DNA of 64,000 nucleotides, taken from assembly GCF_905475345.1 (NCBI RefSeq), contig NC_066608.1:682001-746000 (forward strand), written 5' to 3'. Positions 26,604 to 38,158 of the stretch are shown piece by piece. Below the pieces are notes generated by a model. It had not been told where the DNA came from and searched no databases. It saw only the letters and a list, made by a program, of their open reading frames with translations. The DNA is from Vespula vulgaris (lineage: Eukaryota; Arthropoda; Insecta; Hymenoptera; Vespidae). The position numbers and the translations under genes were made by a program. How positions within the stretch are numbered: position 1 is the first letter of the stretch; every line of letters starts with the position of its first letter.

Positions 26604-27240
26604 ATATATTTAAATAGAGGAGAAGAGTTTTTTAACCCCATAATAAATCCATCTTAAAATTTGAAAGCATTAGGTAACTTTTAAAATACTTTGAAAGACT
26701 GATTAAAACGCGTTACTTCTTAATTTTCTTTTTCTTCATAATTTACACGAAATTGATCTAAAAATAGATATACGTATGTTTATCTTCTTAGCTTTAGTAA
26801 CGTAATTTATATGTGGACTTAACGATTAACATATTTAAAGAGAGAGAAAGAGAGTCTTTTAACTCTAAAAGGATCTACCTTAAAATTTGAAAGCATTAGA
26901 CAATCTTTAAAATACTTCGAGACACCGATTAAAGCATGTTTTTTTTTTTTTATTTCTTGTACACATAATCTACACGACATTGATCTTTATAGCTTTACTA
27001 ATGTAGCCTTAATAATCTGACATATTTGGGAAAAAAAGAATTCTTTTATTATAAAAAATAATCTATTATAAAATCTTAAAATCATTAAGCAACTTTTGGA
27101 ATAGTTTTAAACGGCAATAAAAAAAAAAGTAAAATTTTTTTCCTTTTATTATTATTATTTCACAACTTATATAATTTATACTCGTCGGTGTATTGATTTA
27201 AGAACGTATAAATATTTATATTCTTTTTTTAATAATGTAT
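26604..27240. repeat. Three-unit tandem repeat (~190-225 bp units)
   Basis: Units start near 26604, 26829 and 27019. Each has catatttaaag-like DNA, a purine run, cttttaac, then ccatcttaaaatttgaaag and cattaggcaacttttaaaat, followed by gattaaa, a T-rich stretch, and a cacgaaattgatct-like segment (absent or altered in unit 3). Units 1 and 2 are most alike. No coding frame. Confidence 0.75.
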
Positions 27241-28103
27241 ATATCATATGTGAAAGGCTCTCTCATATACTTTCAGTTTCAATGGAACTTTGCGTATGTG
27301 GGACGCGATAACCTTCGCCAATGAAGATCCTGTTTGACTTATATGATCTCCTACGTGTCCTCGTACATACTTTTACCTGAGAAGATAACAAAAGAAAAAA
27401 ACAATTGTTTCTTTGAATGCATTTATTCGAAACACATATATACAACAAACGCATACATCTTACCAGTTCTAATATATCTTGCAAACAGAATAAAAATGAT
27501 CAGACGTTGTCTCAAGAACGAAAAATGAATACGGTTTGTAAAGTAGATCTTATTTTAATCTAACGATTGACAATGTTAAAATGAACAATATTGAAATAAT
27601 AAAAGAATAAATGTTATCATATTATAGGTCAATCAGGATTATATCGACAGAAAGATCGAACGTGCCGATTCTTTTTCTCTATCACAGTATTAATTCGATA
27701 ATCCATATATACTATGACTTGAAATTATTAACCACGACTTGAATGAAAATACCTATGAACTTAATTTTAAAAATAGAAATAATACACACAGCTGCATATA
27801 TGTACTACTTATGTGTATATACATGTGATATTCAACAGCAGCTGTTTCGCGAATATCGTTATTGGATTCGCTGTTAGCTAGAAAATACATTATTTAATGG
27901 TTCTCTAATTAATTAATATCATCGGCTGCTCGGCCGTTTCCTCACCACAATATAATTTCCCAGAGAGTGAACGGTCTCATTAGTTGAGCGAAAGAGCGAG
28001 AGAATGAGAGCGAGAGAGAGAGATTTGCCTTTGCACGGATCAATTTCCTGCGTACCTACGAAACGCATCCCGCACACAGTATTCCCTTTCGCTTTTTAAC
28101 AAT

Positions 28104-28140
<37 letters not shown>

Positions 28141-28290
28141 CGTTGTTGCTAACCGAAACGGAGGGAATATATTTTCTGGCACGTGAAAGCAACGTAGTTT
28201 AAATTTAATTCGTGTAAACCCCGATAAAGCTTTATTTCCTAGAAAAGAAAAATATTATAACGAATAAAAATGTAAACATCTTTGTTTCAG

Positions 28291-28514
28291 GAAAAGCGGA
28301 GAAAAACTGCGAAAGAATCATGTAAAATTATTTGGAAATTCAATTTGGATTGCACCGACCGATTGATTAATTGATCGATTGATTGATTCATTGGTAAATA
28401 TAATAATCTTCGGATAAGAAAACAGGTCGAAAGAACGTTCGTTTTTTCGAAAGGGAGAAATAAGGAAAATTAGGTGATGCACTCAGGATTAAGAGGGTCA
28501 GGACTCGAGGGAAA
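28291..28514 (+). other. 5' UTR part of the GALNT1-like first coding exon
   Basis: A good acceptor (tttgtttcag, ending at 28290) precedes 224 bp without a coding frame, which leads directly to the ATG at 28515. This implies at least one upstream non-coding exon, consistent with the promoter candidate near 21600. Confidence 0.5.
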
Positions 28515-31500
28515 ATGTTTCGCTCCAAGATTCGCATTCACACGTGTCAAGTGATTCTTCTAACGTCTTTGGTATGGTTTCTGGTAGACGTGATGGTACT
28601 TATGTTCTATTCGGATTGTATCGGAGGATCCGGATGGGGTTGTTCCGACACGAACAAGCAAACTCCGACGGAAGAAAGTCAGCCACATCCTCAATCTATG
28701 AAAAGAGAAACTGCCGATCTACAATTGTATAATAAAAGAAAGTACAAGCAATCGGAATTACATTTATGGAGACCTGCGAAGGTCATTAGAGAAAATAAGG
28801 GTAGTCCAGGTGAAATGGGAGCAGCCGTACATATCGCTCCTGAACTCGAAACTAAACAACAAGAGTTATTTAAATTGAATCAATTTAATCTAATGGCTAG
28901 TGACATGATATCTTTGCATCGTTCTTTAAAGGACATTAGACTCGAAGGTTGTAAAACGAAAAGGTATAACAAGTATCTTCCGGATACTAGTATCGTTATC
29001 GTCTTTCATAACGAGGCATGGAGCACATTGTTGCGTACCGTTTGGTCCGTCATCAATAGATCGCCTAGATCGTTATTGAGGGAGATTATTCTCGTTGATG
29101 ACGCTAGTGAACGAGGTCTGTTACATTTTTTTTTTCTTTTTTTCTTTACGCGTCTCCTATTCTAAAGATTCACGAGCTTTGTAATAATGTTAACGTGTAA
29201 CTCTTTCAATTGCAGATCATTTAAAAAAGGATTTAGAGGAAAATGTTAAAACTTTACCCGTACCAACGTACGTCTATCGCACGGAGACAAGATCGGGTCT
29301 TATAAGAGCTAGATTATTGGGAGCGAAACACGTGAAAGGTCAAGTTATAACGTTTTTGGATGCACATTGCGAGTGTACGGAAGGATGGTTGGAACCATTG
29401 CTTTCAAGGATAGCAGACGACAGGACAATCGTTGTATGTCCCATCATCGATGTAATTAGTGACGATACGTTCGAATATATACCTGCCAGTGACATGACTT
29501 GGGGTGGTTTCAATTGGAAATTGAACTTCCGATGGTATAGCATTGTTGTTATTCCATCATCTTATCGTTTAGACTCGTTAGACGTAGATACGATTTTTTT
29601 TATATAAATTTTCTAATGGAGAAACTCCAATTAATAAGGTACAGAGTCGCACAAAGAGAAATGGATAGAAGAAACGGGGATAGAACGGCTCCTCTACGTA
29701 CACCAACGATGGCAGGGGGTTTGTTTTCCATAGATAAAGATTATTTCTATGAGCTTGGTGCGTACGACGAAGGAATGGACATATGGGGTGGTGAAAATCT
29801 TGAAATGAGTTTCCGAGTGAGTTTTCTCGCTTTACGTTAAAGTAATCGATAATCAGTATAATATTTTTTTTAACACATATCTTGTGCATTATGTTTTTTT
29901 TTTGTTTACTTTTTTTTTACTAACACACTGGCTGTTTACAAGATAAGAAAATTCAACGTTTGTCTCTCTACTTGATGATTCTATAAATGACTTTTCTCTA
30001 TAGTCTCCTTTCTAACATTTTCTTATTTATCTCGTCACACATTTGCTTATTATGATTAACAGTTTCATCGTCCGAAACAGAGAAATACCGATTGGTAATC
30101 ATTACGGTTGTATGAAATTTTCACTTGTATTTCTATTTTTAAATCATAAGTACCTTATAGGTATGGCAATGTGGTGGAACGTTAGAAATCAGTCCATGTT
30201 CACACGTGGGACATGTATTCCGCGACAAGAGCCCGTATACGTTTCCTGGCGGTGTCAGCAAGATAGTTCTACACAATGCGGCCAGGGTTGCCGAAGTCTG
30301 GATGGATGAGTGGAGAGATTTTTACTATGCCATGAACCCAGGTTAGATAAATAAATGCATAGTTCTATCTTAATCGATATCCGATATGATTCGAATAATA
30401 CAATTAAGTTTTACTAATAAACGACAACTACTACGAAATTTAATGCATGTATGCTGGAAATAATAAGCAGACGATATGCTTCAAATCGCAAATAGTTTTA
30501 TGACTCACTTTGACAAGAAAAACCATGTCATATATATATAAGAAAAAGATATTAAACAAAGTCACGTGAAAATAAGATTAATATAATATGTACAACGGGT
30601 ATCTGATATAAATTATTGTTAGCAACATTATTTTGTTAGTGGTTTTTCTTTTTTTTTTGTTTTTGTTTTTTTTTCTTTTTCTTTTTTGTTTGTCTTTTTG
30701 TATTTTTAGTGTTCTAAAATACTATTGAAAAAAATATTTAAAGTATGATATTATTAAAACTTTGGAATGGTTTTTTACATCCTGCACATTTGTTGCGTGA
30801 TGTTTTTATCTATATCATACATTTAAATAGCTGCATTGCAAAGGTGTAAGAATTTTAGTCAATTTATTGCTTATGAACTTAAACATAGAAAGTAGATGAA
30901 GCAATTTCATAATCACTTGGTATAATGTTAAAAATGTTTTTTGTTTGACATGTTGTGTGAACATAGGGGAAACTACAATAGTTACAAATAATTATGCTTT
31001 CCATTTTTGATAATGTTTGATTGATTTATTTGATATTCTAATATGTGTGAAATGTAGCCTTAACCACTCATCCATCCAGCCAACTAACATAAGATATTGC
31101 TTGCCTTTGATATTTGTTTAGCTATATTATAGGAATCCACGGGAGAGAACGAGGTCGAGAATTTGATAACATACATAATATATCTTCTGATTTTCTTTTT
31201 ATTATGTAATTTTATTGTACCTGCTAACACACTAACACAACTGAGTTGGTTAGATATGGATGTGTGGTGGGACATTGGAAATTGCAACATGCTCACACGT
31301 TGGACATGTATTCCGTAAGTCAACTCCATATACCTTCCCTGGTGGTACCAGCAAGGTAGTGAACCACAACAATGCGCGCCTCGCGGAGGTCTGGTTGGAC
31401 CAATGGAAGTACTTCTATTACAACATTAATCCAGGTAGCACTAACACCAATGTCTCAAAAAAAAAAAAAAAGAAAGAAAGAAAAAGAAAGACAATTCTTA

Positions 31501-32783
31501 TACAATATATATCTATTATTTATATATACTTCTGTTTTCTTTATTTTGCATGTATCTTTTCTTTTGGGTGGTTAGCATGTTTTTGCAACTAACACGATTG
31601 CTTTATGGTTTTGGTATATTGCTTACTTCTATCAGATACCCGTTCATGTCCAGCTTAGGACTCTATTTAATTGCAAGATTTTTAATCAGTATTTCAATTT
31701 CAGCAGCGAGAGGGTATTGCTTAAACGTAATAAAAAACGAGTTTTTTTAAAAAATCCTATAATAAAATTTTCGTTGTTACTAAAATCACGTTATCACTAT
31801 CGCACATAATATTTTTACAGTGTACGAGTTTCCACACGAATAAATAAAAGCCATATCACGAAATTCTTTTCACTTTCAAATATCTAATTATTTGTTTGTA
31901 CCTTGATATGCTCATGGTATATACTATGGTCATTCTCATGGGCAAATATTAATGTATCACACGTGGCAATTTCTTTATTTAGCACATATCCTGACATATT
32001 TTATTATCTCATTTTCTACTAATATATATTTACATTTTGATAGTAAAATATAATGCAGTTATTCTTTATCAAAAATAAAACTTTGCAGGTGCAAGGAACG
32101 TAGTCGTCGGAAATGTGTCGGAACGAATAAAACTAAGAGAACGTCTTAAATGTAAGAGCTTCAGGTGGTATTTAGAAAATATTTATCCTGAATCTCCAAT
32201 GCCACTAGATTATTATTATCTTGGTGATGTTAAAAACGTTGATACGCATACCTGTTTGGATACTATGGGTAGAAGAACGGGAGAAGTTGTTGGCATTAGC
32301 TATTGTCATGGACTAGGTGGTAATCAGGTGTGTTTAGGATGTTTGAATTATAAAAAATAACTTATTTGTTATGACTTATACTTACATTGGCAAAATATCA
32401 TAAATTGTAGGTGTTTGCTTATACGAAACGACAACAAATAATGTCGGATGATATGTGCCTTGATGCAGCCAGCCCACAAGGTCCAGTTAAAATTGTTCGT
32501 TGCCATGGGATGGGTGGTAATCAAGCATGGGCCTACAATGAAGAGGTATAAAAGATAAAATTCTTTGTAACATTCATTTTTTTTTTTTTTATGTAAATAA
32601 TTTTTTGCAATTACTTAACTACGAATGTTGTAGACAAAAATGATCGAACACACAAATACAGGCCATTGTCTGTCAAAACCACGTTCAGGAGATACCTCGC
32701 AACCTGTTCTTGCACCGTGCGATTCACATAATGTTGGACAAAAATGGATTATGCAAAGTAAATTCAAGTGGCAAGCCAGCTAA
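28515..32783 (+). CDS. Pgant5: Polypeptide N-acetylgalactosaminyltransferase, GALNT1/13 (Pgant5) type
   Basis: Exons: 28515-29115, 29216-29534, 29639-29816, then either 30161-30341 or 31254-31434, then 32089-32327, 32411-32545, 32634-32783 (stop TAA). The product is 600 residues with either alternative exon. It transfers GalNAc from UDP-GalNAc to Ser/Thr, starting mucin O-glycans in the Golgi lumen. Visible features: short cytosolic N-terminus, signal anchor at about residues 11-32, stem, catalytic domain with VIVFHNEAWSTLLRT, the metal-binding DAH at 249-251 and GMDIWGGENLEMSFR, the CSHVGH His at 384, and a C-terminal ricin-type lectin domain with three CLD-like repeats (TCLD, MCLD, HCLS). 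The DxH and His spacing equals that of human GALNT1 (shift of 40). The assignment to Pgant5 rests on remembered GALNT1 sequence, not on an alignment. Confidence 0.92.
30161..30341 (+). other. Pgant5: Mutually exclusive exon 4A of the GALNT1-like gene
   Basis: 181 bp, entered at phase 0 (after CGA at 29816) and left at phase 1 (CCA G, then gttaga). It encodes VWQCGGTLEISPCSHVGHVF, then RDKSPYTFPGGVSKIVL, then HNAARVAEVWMDEWRDFYYA. This covers the Gal/GalNAc-transferase motif, the third Mn ligand His and the flexible loop over the active site. Confidence 0.88.
31254..31434 (+). other. Pgant5: Mutually exclusive exon 4B of the GALNT1-like gene
   Basis: 181 bp, the same length and phases as exon 4A and 912 bp downstream of it. 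It encodes IWMCGGTLEIATCSHVGHVF, then RKSTPYTFPGGTSKVVN, then HNNARLAEVWLDQWKYFYYN. The acceptor region has two ctaac branch-point-like words (31222-31235) but a poor pyrimidine tract (gagttggttag). It shows no stops or frameshifts, so it looks functional rather than decayed. Confidence 0.88.
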
Positions 32784-33587
32784 TATATATTGAGCTTAAG
32801 TGCAAACCTCTATACAATATTTGTTAATATATTTAATAGATTATAATCAAGGAACTGACCATAAGATAATATCGCGGCAGAACGATAAGTATTATGACTG
32901 ATAGAAACATAGTCGCTGTATTATGTTTTGTCGATTCATTGAATTGATATATCAATGAAATGGACATTGAGAAAGAAAGTAGCTTCGTGTGAATTTCATA
33001 ATAAGAACAAAACGCTCGCGAATTAAATACTTCATTTATTTCTTAAGATAAATATTAATTAGACTTTACTAAGACCATGGTGTTTAGTTACTGCCATTTC
33101 TTATGGTATGCCTTGATTAATGTATGAGGATAAAAGAAGTAAATTTCTGACTGTGTGAGAACGTGCAAGAGTGATACAAAAAAAAAAGAAAAAGAATAAG
33201 AGAATGAACTCTTTAACGAGCAGTAACAGAGAAAGCATATCAGAGACCACTGTTATAAATAAATACTTGTTGACATAAAAAAAAGAAACATATTTGATAA
33301 TTTGGGGTGCGTGCAATGGCAGACGTTTGAAAGATACTAATCTATATGTGTGAAGAAAAAAAAATATATAAAGATATGCTAAATTTGTAAGTGTCACAAC
33401 TATGATTGTGTGAGTGTTGTTAGTATGAAAGTGAAATTCATGGTGACACTACTGGTTATACTAATTATAGAGAACTTGTATCGTACAATCCATTATTAGT
33501 TAGGGAAGAGCACTGAATCTTTTTATACCGATACTTCTGACAGTTCCTTGCATTTCATTCGTAATTAAGTTGTTATGCTTTTGTTTC

Positions 33588-33593
33588 AATAAA
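33588..33593 (+). terminator. Candidate polyadenylation signal of the GALNT1-like gene
   Basis: AATAAA about 800 bp after the stop codon. Later AATAAA words (about 33752, 34812 and 35615) could serve longer 3' UTRs. Confidence 0.4.
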
Positions 33594-35849
33594 AGCAAAG
33601 ATTCTACTCATCTTTTTCACTGAAGCATGATGAGATTACATTTACGAGATTTTAGTTAAATATGAAAGATTACCGGCTGTTGTTTGTTACAATCTTGTTA
33701 TATATCTTACATATTCATTTAAATTTATGACATATGTCTTCCGCATTTTATTAATAAAGACTTCATATTTTTACTGTAATAGAATAAATAACTATTCTTC
33801 GTAGATATTACATTCTGCTTAAACATAGTTTATTATTGCAAATATCGCAGTTGAACAAAAAATGTTACACCATTGGATAGGAGTAAATAGATGTCTTTCA
33901 GATTCTGGCGCCCTTCCCTTTGATATAAATTTTCAAAAGAAATTGCAATATTCGTTGTAGTTGAGACAATTACTTTTTTGTGCCCGTGTAAAATAATCTC
34001 TGTACTTCCTAGATTTACAGTTAGTAACACGTGAGTAATACAATTTTTCTTACATTCTCAACACATCCATCTATGATATTTAGAACATGTTGTGTACCAT
34101 AGTGAAACTTTAATACTCCGCAACATTAGTATTAAAGAGTAATACATTATTAACACTTATCTATTTAATCTGAAAAAAAATATTATGGTGATGGTACAAC
34201 AATAATTTATCATTTATAGCCTATATATGTACATGTAATTAGACTTTTAAAACAGCAATGTTTATTTTTGTACAGGATTTAGATTGATTTTATATATTTG
34301 AAAGAGAGAGTCTAACAAAAATTTACAGTTAAACTATTCAGATTCAGTAAAACATGTTCACTGATGTAAAAAGAAAACAAAAAAAAAACAAAAACAAAAA
34401 AGAAGACGAAGTGATAGTATTTCCATGTCATGTCATTCCATATATTGCAATCCTAAGTTTATTTTTTAATACACTTCTTAATGTTTGCACAGAAAATGAA
34501 GTACAAATACCTTTGTCTTAAATAACACAATTGCTTCATTGCGCATTCACGATACATTGATCAAATCGAAATCTTTGATCGTTTTGTTTTCTGTATTTTT
34601 TAATGTTTTTAGTATATATAAAAACATGTATATATATATATTTGCAAGTGTTAAGCTTAATTATAGTAATGTCCATTACATAGAAAAAACCAGTGAAACA
34701 AACTTCCAATGTTTTAATATCTTAAAGAGTGTTATTCATTTACTCACATATTCCGTTTTGAATTTTTTTTTTTTCTAATATGCTGAAAGTCAGAAGATGC
34801 AAGTTTAAAGACAATAAAGCAATCTACACATGTTCCATTAAGTTACATAATATATATTCTATACTTGTAAACTGTAAATTATACTACTTAATTTACAAGT
34901 TTTGAAGTAATCTAGTGTACTTACATTGTATGTAACAATTGCATGAAAAAAAAAAAGAACATTTACCGAAGTTACATAGCCTCGTATACTTTATAAAAGT
35001 ATAAATCATTGGCAATAGTAAAACAGAGTTTTAATAAGTGAATCAATATTCATTTTTAAACGTTTAAAAGTTACAAATCCTCTAATCAACATAAATCTAT
35101 GAAATCTTTTTTCGAAATATGTATATATACACACAATTAATTACGTTTGTAAGAAATATACATTTTCAATTTAATTTTTATAAAAATCACAAAATTATAA
35201 ATAATTCTATATAACAATGCCTTAAAAAAAGGTATACGTATCCTCGTGTGCTACTTACCTGTGAAGTGAAACGTGTATAGAATATGACTAATTTGCCAGC
35301 TTTTAACAAATAAATTATTTGTTATATGCATCTGCACTGTACAGATTTTTTACATTCTAACTGCAATGTATATTCTTTTATATAGATCAATTAATACTTA
35401 TATTGTTAAAACATAGTTCATTGTACATAGGTAAATATAATTAGGTGTGATACCCTGAATTTTTGAGTCCAATGTGCCTCAAAGATAGAATACTATGACT
35501 ACTTAGCAATGTATACATAGAGTTGTACTTTTTCAAAACTATTTGTCTCAAGTTTGAAGTAAAGTCATATTTAATGAAGGTAATTAAATATAACTGGATT
35601 ATAACGATGCTTTGAATAAACTAGACTTTACTTTTATTATTGAATGGCTCTGGACACTTTATAACTTATTGTATACTTTGTTATTTGTTATCTTTTTAAT
35701 GTTAATGCAAGCATACAACCTGTAACTTCAATGTATAGGGTGTTAATTCATAAGTCAATTATATTCGTAAAGTTAAATCTATGACAATATAAATTTATGA
35801 GTCGGGAGATGAAATAAAAACATAGATGTACAAAATGTATGTTAACGTA
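33594..35849. other. AT-rich intergenic DNA or extended 3' UTR
   Basis: The interval between two convergent genes (the GALNT1-like gene on + and RpL37A on -). No open frame is supportable and no structured repeat is seen beyond A/T-rich runs. Confidence 0.5.
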
Positions 35850-35855
35850 TTTATT
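35850..35855 (-). terminator. Polyadenylation signal of RpL37A
   Basis: AATAAA on the minus strand beginning only 8 bp after the stop codon at 35864, implying a very short 3' UTR of a few tens of bases, which is usual for ribosomal protein mRNAs. Confidence 0.6.
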
Positions 35856-35863
35856 ATATACAT

Positions 35864-36604
35864 TTACTGCTCTTTAACTTCCCTTAATCTTCGAACTGCC
35901 GACCTAGTCGATGCAGCAGCAGTTGTAGAATATACCCATGCACCTCCTGCCACTGTTCTTTTACATCGTTTACATGACCAGATTCCAACGACACTGCGTT
36001 TCATAGCATCCTATAAAAACAGTTAATAGAAATCGATTAATATTATAACGAAATACAAACAATATATATGTGAAGGATATATGTACTAACCTTGCCACAG
36101 AATGTACAAGTGTATTTACTATGCTGTGTTATTTCCATTTTCTTAACCATTTTCCTGAGAGAAGCTCCATATCTGGTGCCATATTTTCCTGTGATTCCAA
36201 CCTTCTTTGTACGCTTAGCCTAATAGCAGAAAACAAAATTTGACAATAATCAATATATCTAAAAAAATTTTTTTTTACACGAAAACTTTTTAACGCGCAT
36301 CACGTTATTGATTTGACCATTTTAATATTTCGATACTGACAATCATTAAGAAAAAAAAATATATTAAATAAAAAAAGAACAAATTTTCACTTTGAAACTT
36401 TTAATATAAAATATCACAGCACTCGAAACGAAAATGGAACGTCACTACATAACCTCACATTACGATTTTACTTAAAAGTACAACATTTTGAGATAATGCA
36501 TGTACAAAAAAATTGTAAAAAATTATAACGTGATATATTTTTAATACTCTTTTAAATACATTCAAACGATGCAATTAAAAATAACAGATTTGACATCTTA
36601 CCAT
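35864..36604 (-). CDS. RpL37A: 60S ribosomal protein L37a (eL43)
   Basis: Exons on the minus strand: 36602-36604 (the ATG alone), 36091-36219 and 35864-36010 (stop TAA). The product is exactly 92 residues, the family length. It begins MAKRTKKVGITGKYGTRYGA and ends STRSAVRRLREVKEQ. The zinc-ribbon cysteine pairs are visible as CTFC (residues 40 and 43 region) and CKRC. It is a structural protein of the large ribosomal subunit. The initiation codon stands alone on the first coding exon, immediately followed by gtaaga, so the protein body comes from exons 2 and 3. It is transcribed head-to-head with the Sh3beta gene, whose ATG lies 961 bp away. Confidence 0.97.
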
Positions 36605-36637
36605 TTTGCACAATTACACGACACCTTCGTGAAAACC

Positions 36638-36655
36638 GGAAGAGAGAACACGAGC
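36638..36655 (-). promoter_or_regulatory. TOP-like transcription start of RpL37A
   Basis: On the minus strand, upstream of the ATG, a pyrimidine run ttctctcttccgg occurs about 40-50 bp before the start codon. Ribosomal protein mRNAs commonly start with such a 5' terminal oligopyrimidine tract, so this is the likely start region. Confidence 0.45.
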
Positions 36656-36881
36656 GCTAAAAACGACTCTAGTGAAGTTAGCGCGCACCGGAAGTACATT
36701 GGAATTCAAGAAACAAAATCATTGAATGATTTTTTGACAACAATGATATTTAACAAGTATAATAATAGTGATTAAAATAAAAGAGATTATAATCAGCTCT
36801 ATATAATTAATTTTCATATTGATATATATATATATATACACACACACACACGGACACAGAATCATGTAAATATATGAGATA

Positions 36882-37190
36882 AGATTTTATATAATAAACA
36901 ATTGATTAAAGCTTACGTAATTCATAAAAGAATTCGCTAAAGATATAACATTATTTTTATAAAATAGAATTAAGGATAAATAAGCTCGTATTATATGCAT
37001 CTACTGTACACAAGTTCATGATAACACGATAATTGTATCGACTATCGATAAAATCTATATATAATATATAGGTTTTATATAACAAAAAATTGAGTGGGAC
37101 TTGCATAATTTATCAAAGAAATTAGTAAAGATATAAAATAATTTTTATTAAGAAGAAAACAAAAGAGGATTCAAGTTGATTATTATTAAG
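36882..37190. repeat. Degenerate tandem duplication (~190 bp unit) in a divergent intergenic region
   Basis: Two diverged copies, about 36882-36990 and 37072-37190, share attttatataa, aa(c/a)aattga, cttacgtaattcat, aaagatataa and attatttttat in the same order. Confidence 0.5.
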
Positions 37191-37199
37191 TAAGATTAT

Positions 37200-37565
37200 T
37201 TTGTAGACACTCTGTACATACGAGGTTCGGTGGCGGCACCTTCCGTTAGCCGACATATACAGGGTGCGATCGCCTATGAGAACACTTCTAACACGAAGAG
37301 GGGACTAGCACGAATGACGTAGCTATAGACACAGTGTGAAAGTATTAGAAACAAGGAGCAGTAGCCTATTCTGTGTACGTTGATGAAACTGTCCTCTGTT
37401 ACTCATCTCATCGTCACCGTTGGATTACAAATATAATAAATTCGCGGTGAATCACGAATTATAGCTGATTTGTTCGTTAAAACGTTTCGTAGGGTCATAA
37501 AAGGATCGTTGCTGAGAGATAAAGCTGGAAGGCGTCGATCGATACGAAGGAGACACCGGCTAAGG
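37200..37565 (+). promoter_or_regulatory. Promoter and 5' UTR of the Sh3beta gene
   Basis: A GC-richer stretch between the divergent RpL37A and Sh3beta genes. It has a CRE-like atgacgtagc near 37314 and an initiator-like acacagtgtgaaag near 37329 that resembles the one proposed for the GALNT1-like gene. The start codon is 37566. Confidence 0.4.
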
Positions 37566-38109
37566 ATGGTCGTTAAAATCTACGTATCGGGTATCAGCGG
37601 GAACAAGGAAGTGAGTATAAAAAAAAAAGAAAAGCGCACATTTTCTTTCGATCGAACAATAACCTTAAAATTAACGAACATTATAATATTCGATAAAATA
37701 ATGATCCACTCGAAGATCTATACCCGATTGCGATCGTACTACCGGTCCCAATCGATTCTTTATGACATTTCACGCTTAACGACCTATGGTGTATCATATT
37801 ACAATGAAATTCATAGAATCGGACAGTGGTCACTGTCACTCGTACTATCATTACGCTATATTACGTCCCTTGGGATCGGGAATACTTTTATACATATGTT
37901 ATAACTTTTAATCTTTCAACGTGTCAATGATCCTCCGAGTGATTTTTCAATCTCGTACCGTTGGTGAAAGTTCTCTTATACTTTGTGTTGCTTCAATTTT
38001 CTACTGTTCTTTTCTTTCTTGTTACACTTTTCATTGCCATGGTATACTTTGTGTATAGCTTCACGCTTTTATGATATTGAATTAAATATACATATATGTG
38101 AATGCGTTT

Positions 38110-38158
<49 letters not shown>

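Larger units (their letters stand above)
21666..28290 (+). other. Probable non-coding leader exon(s) and large 5' intron of the GALNT1-like gene
   Basis: No long coding frame survives here: apparent ORFs at 21672-22347 are translations of GA, (CGT)n/(GATCGT)n (21884-21950), (TTCT)n (22086-22125) and (TTCG)n (22128-22190) repeats. Several donor-like sites exist (for example near 22657 and 22698) but none can be chosen. The remainder is AT-rich, with a (TA)n-(TATG)n array at 23431-23492, MITE copies near 24474 and 26240, a three-unit tandem repeat at 26604-27240 and a (GA)n tract at 28107-28138. Confidence 0.4.

Noticed and set aside
31254..31434. Exon 4B as a decayed pseudo-exon
   Set aside because: No stop or frameshift, splice sites and phases intact, catalytic residues kept.
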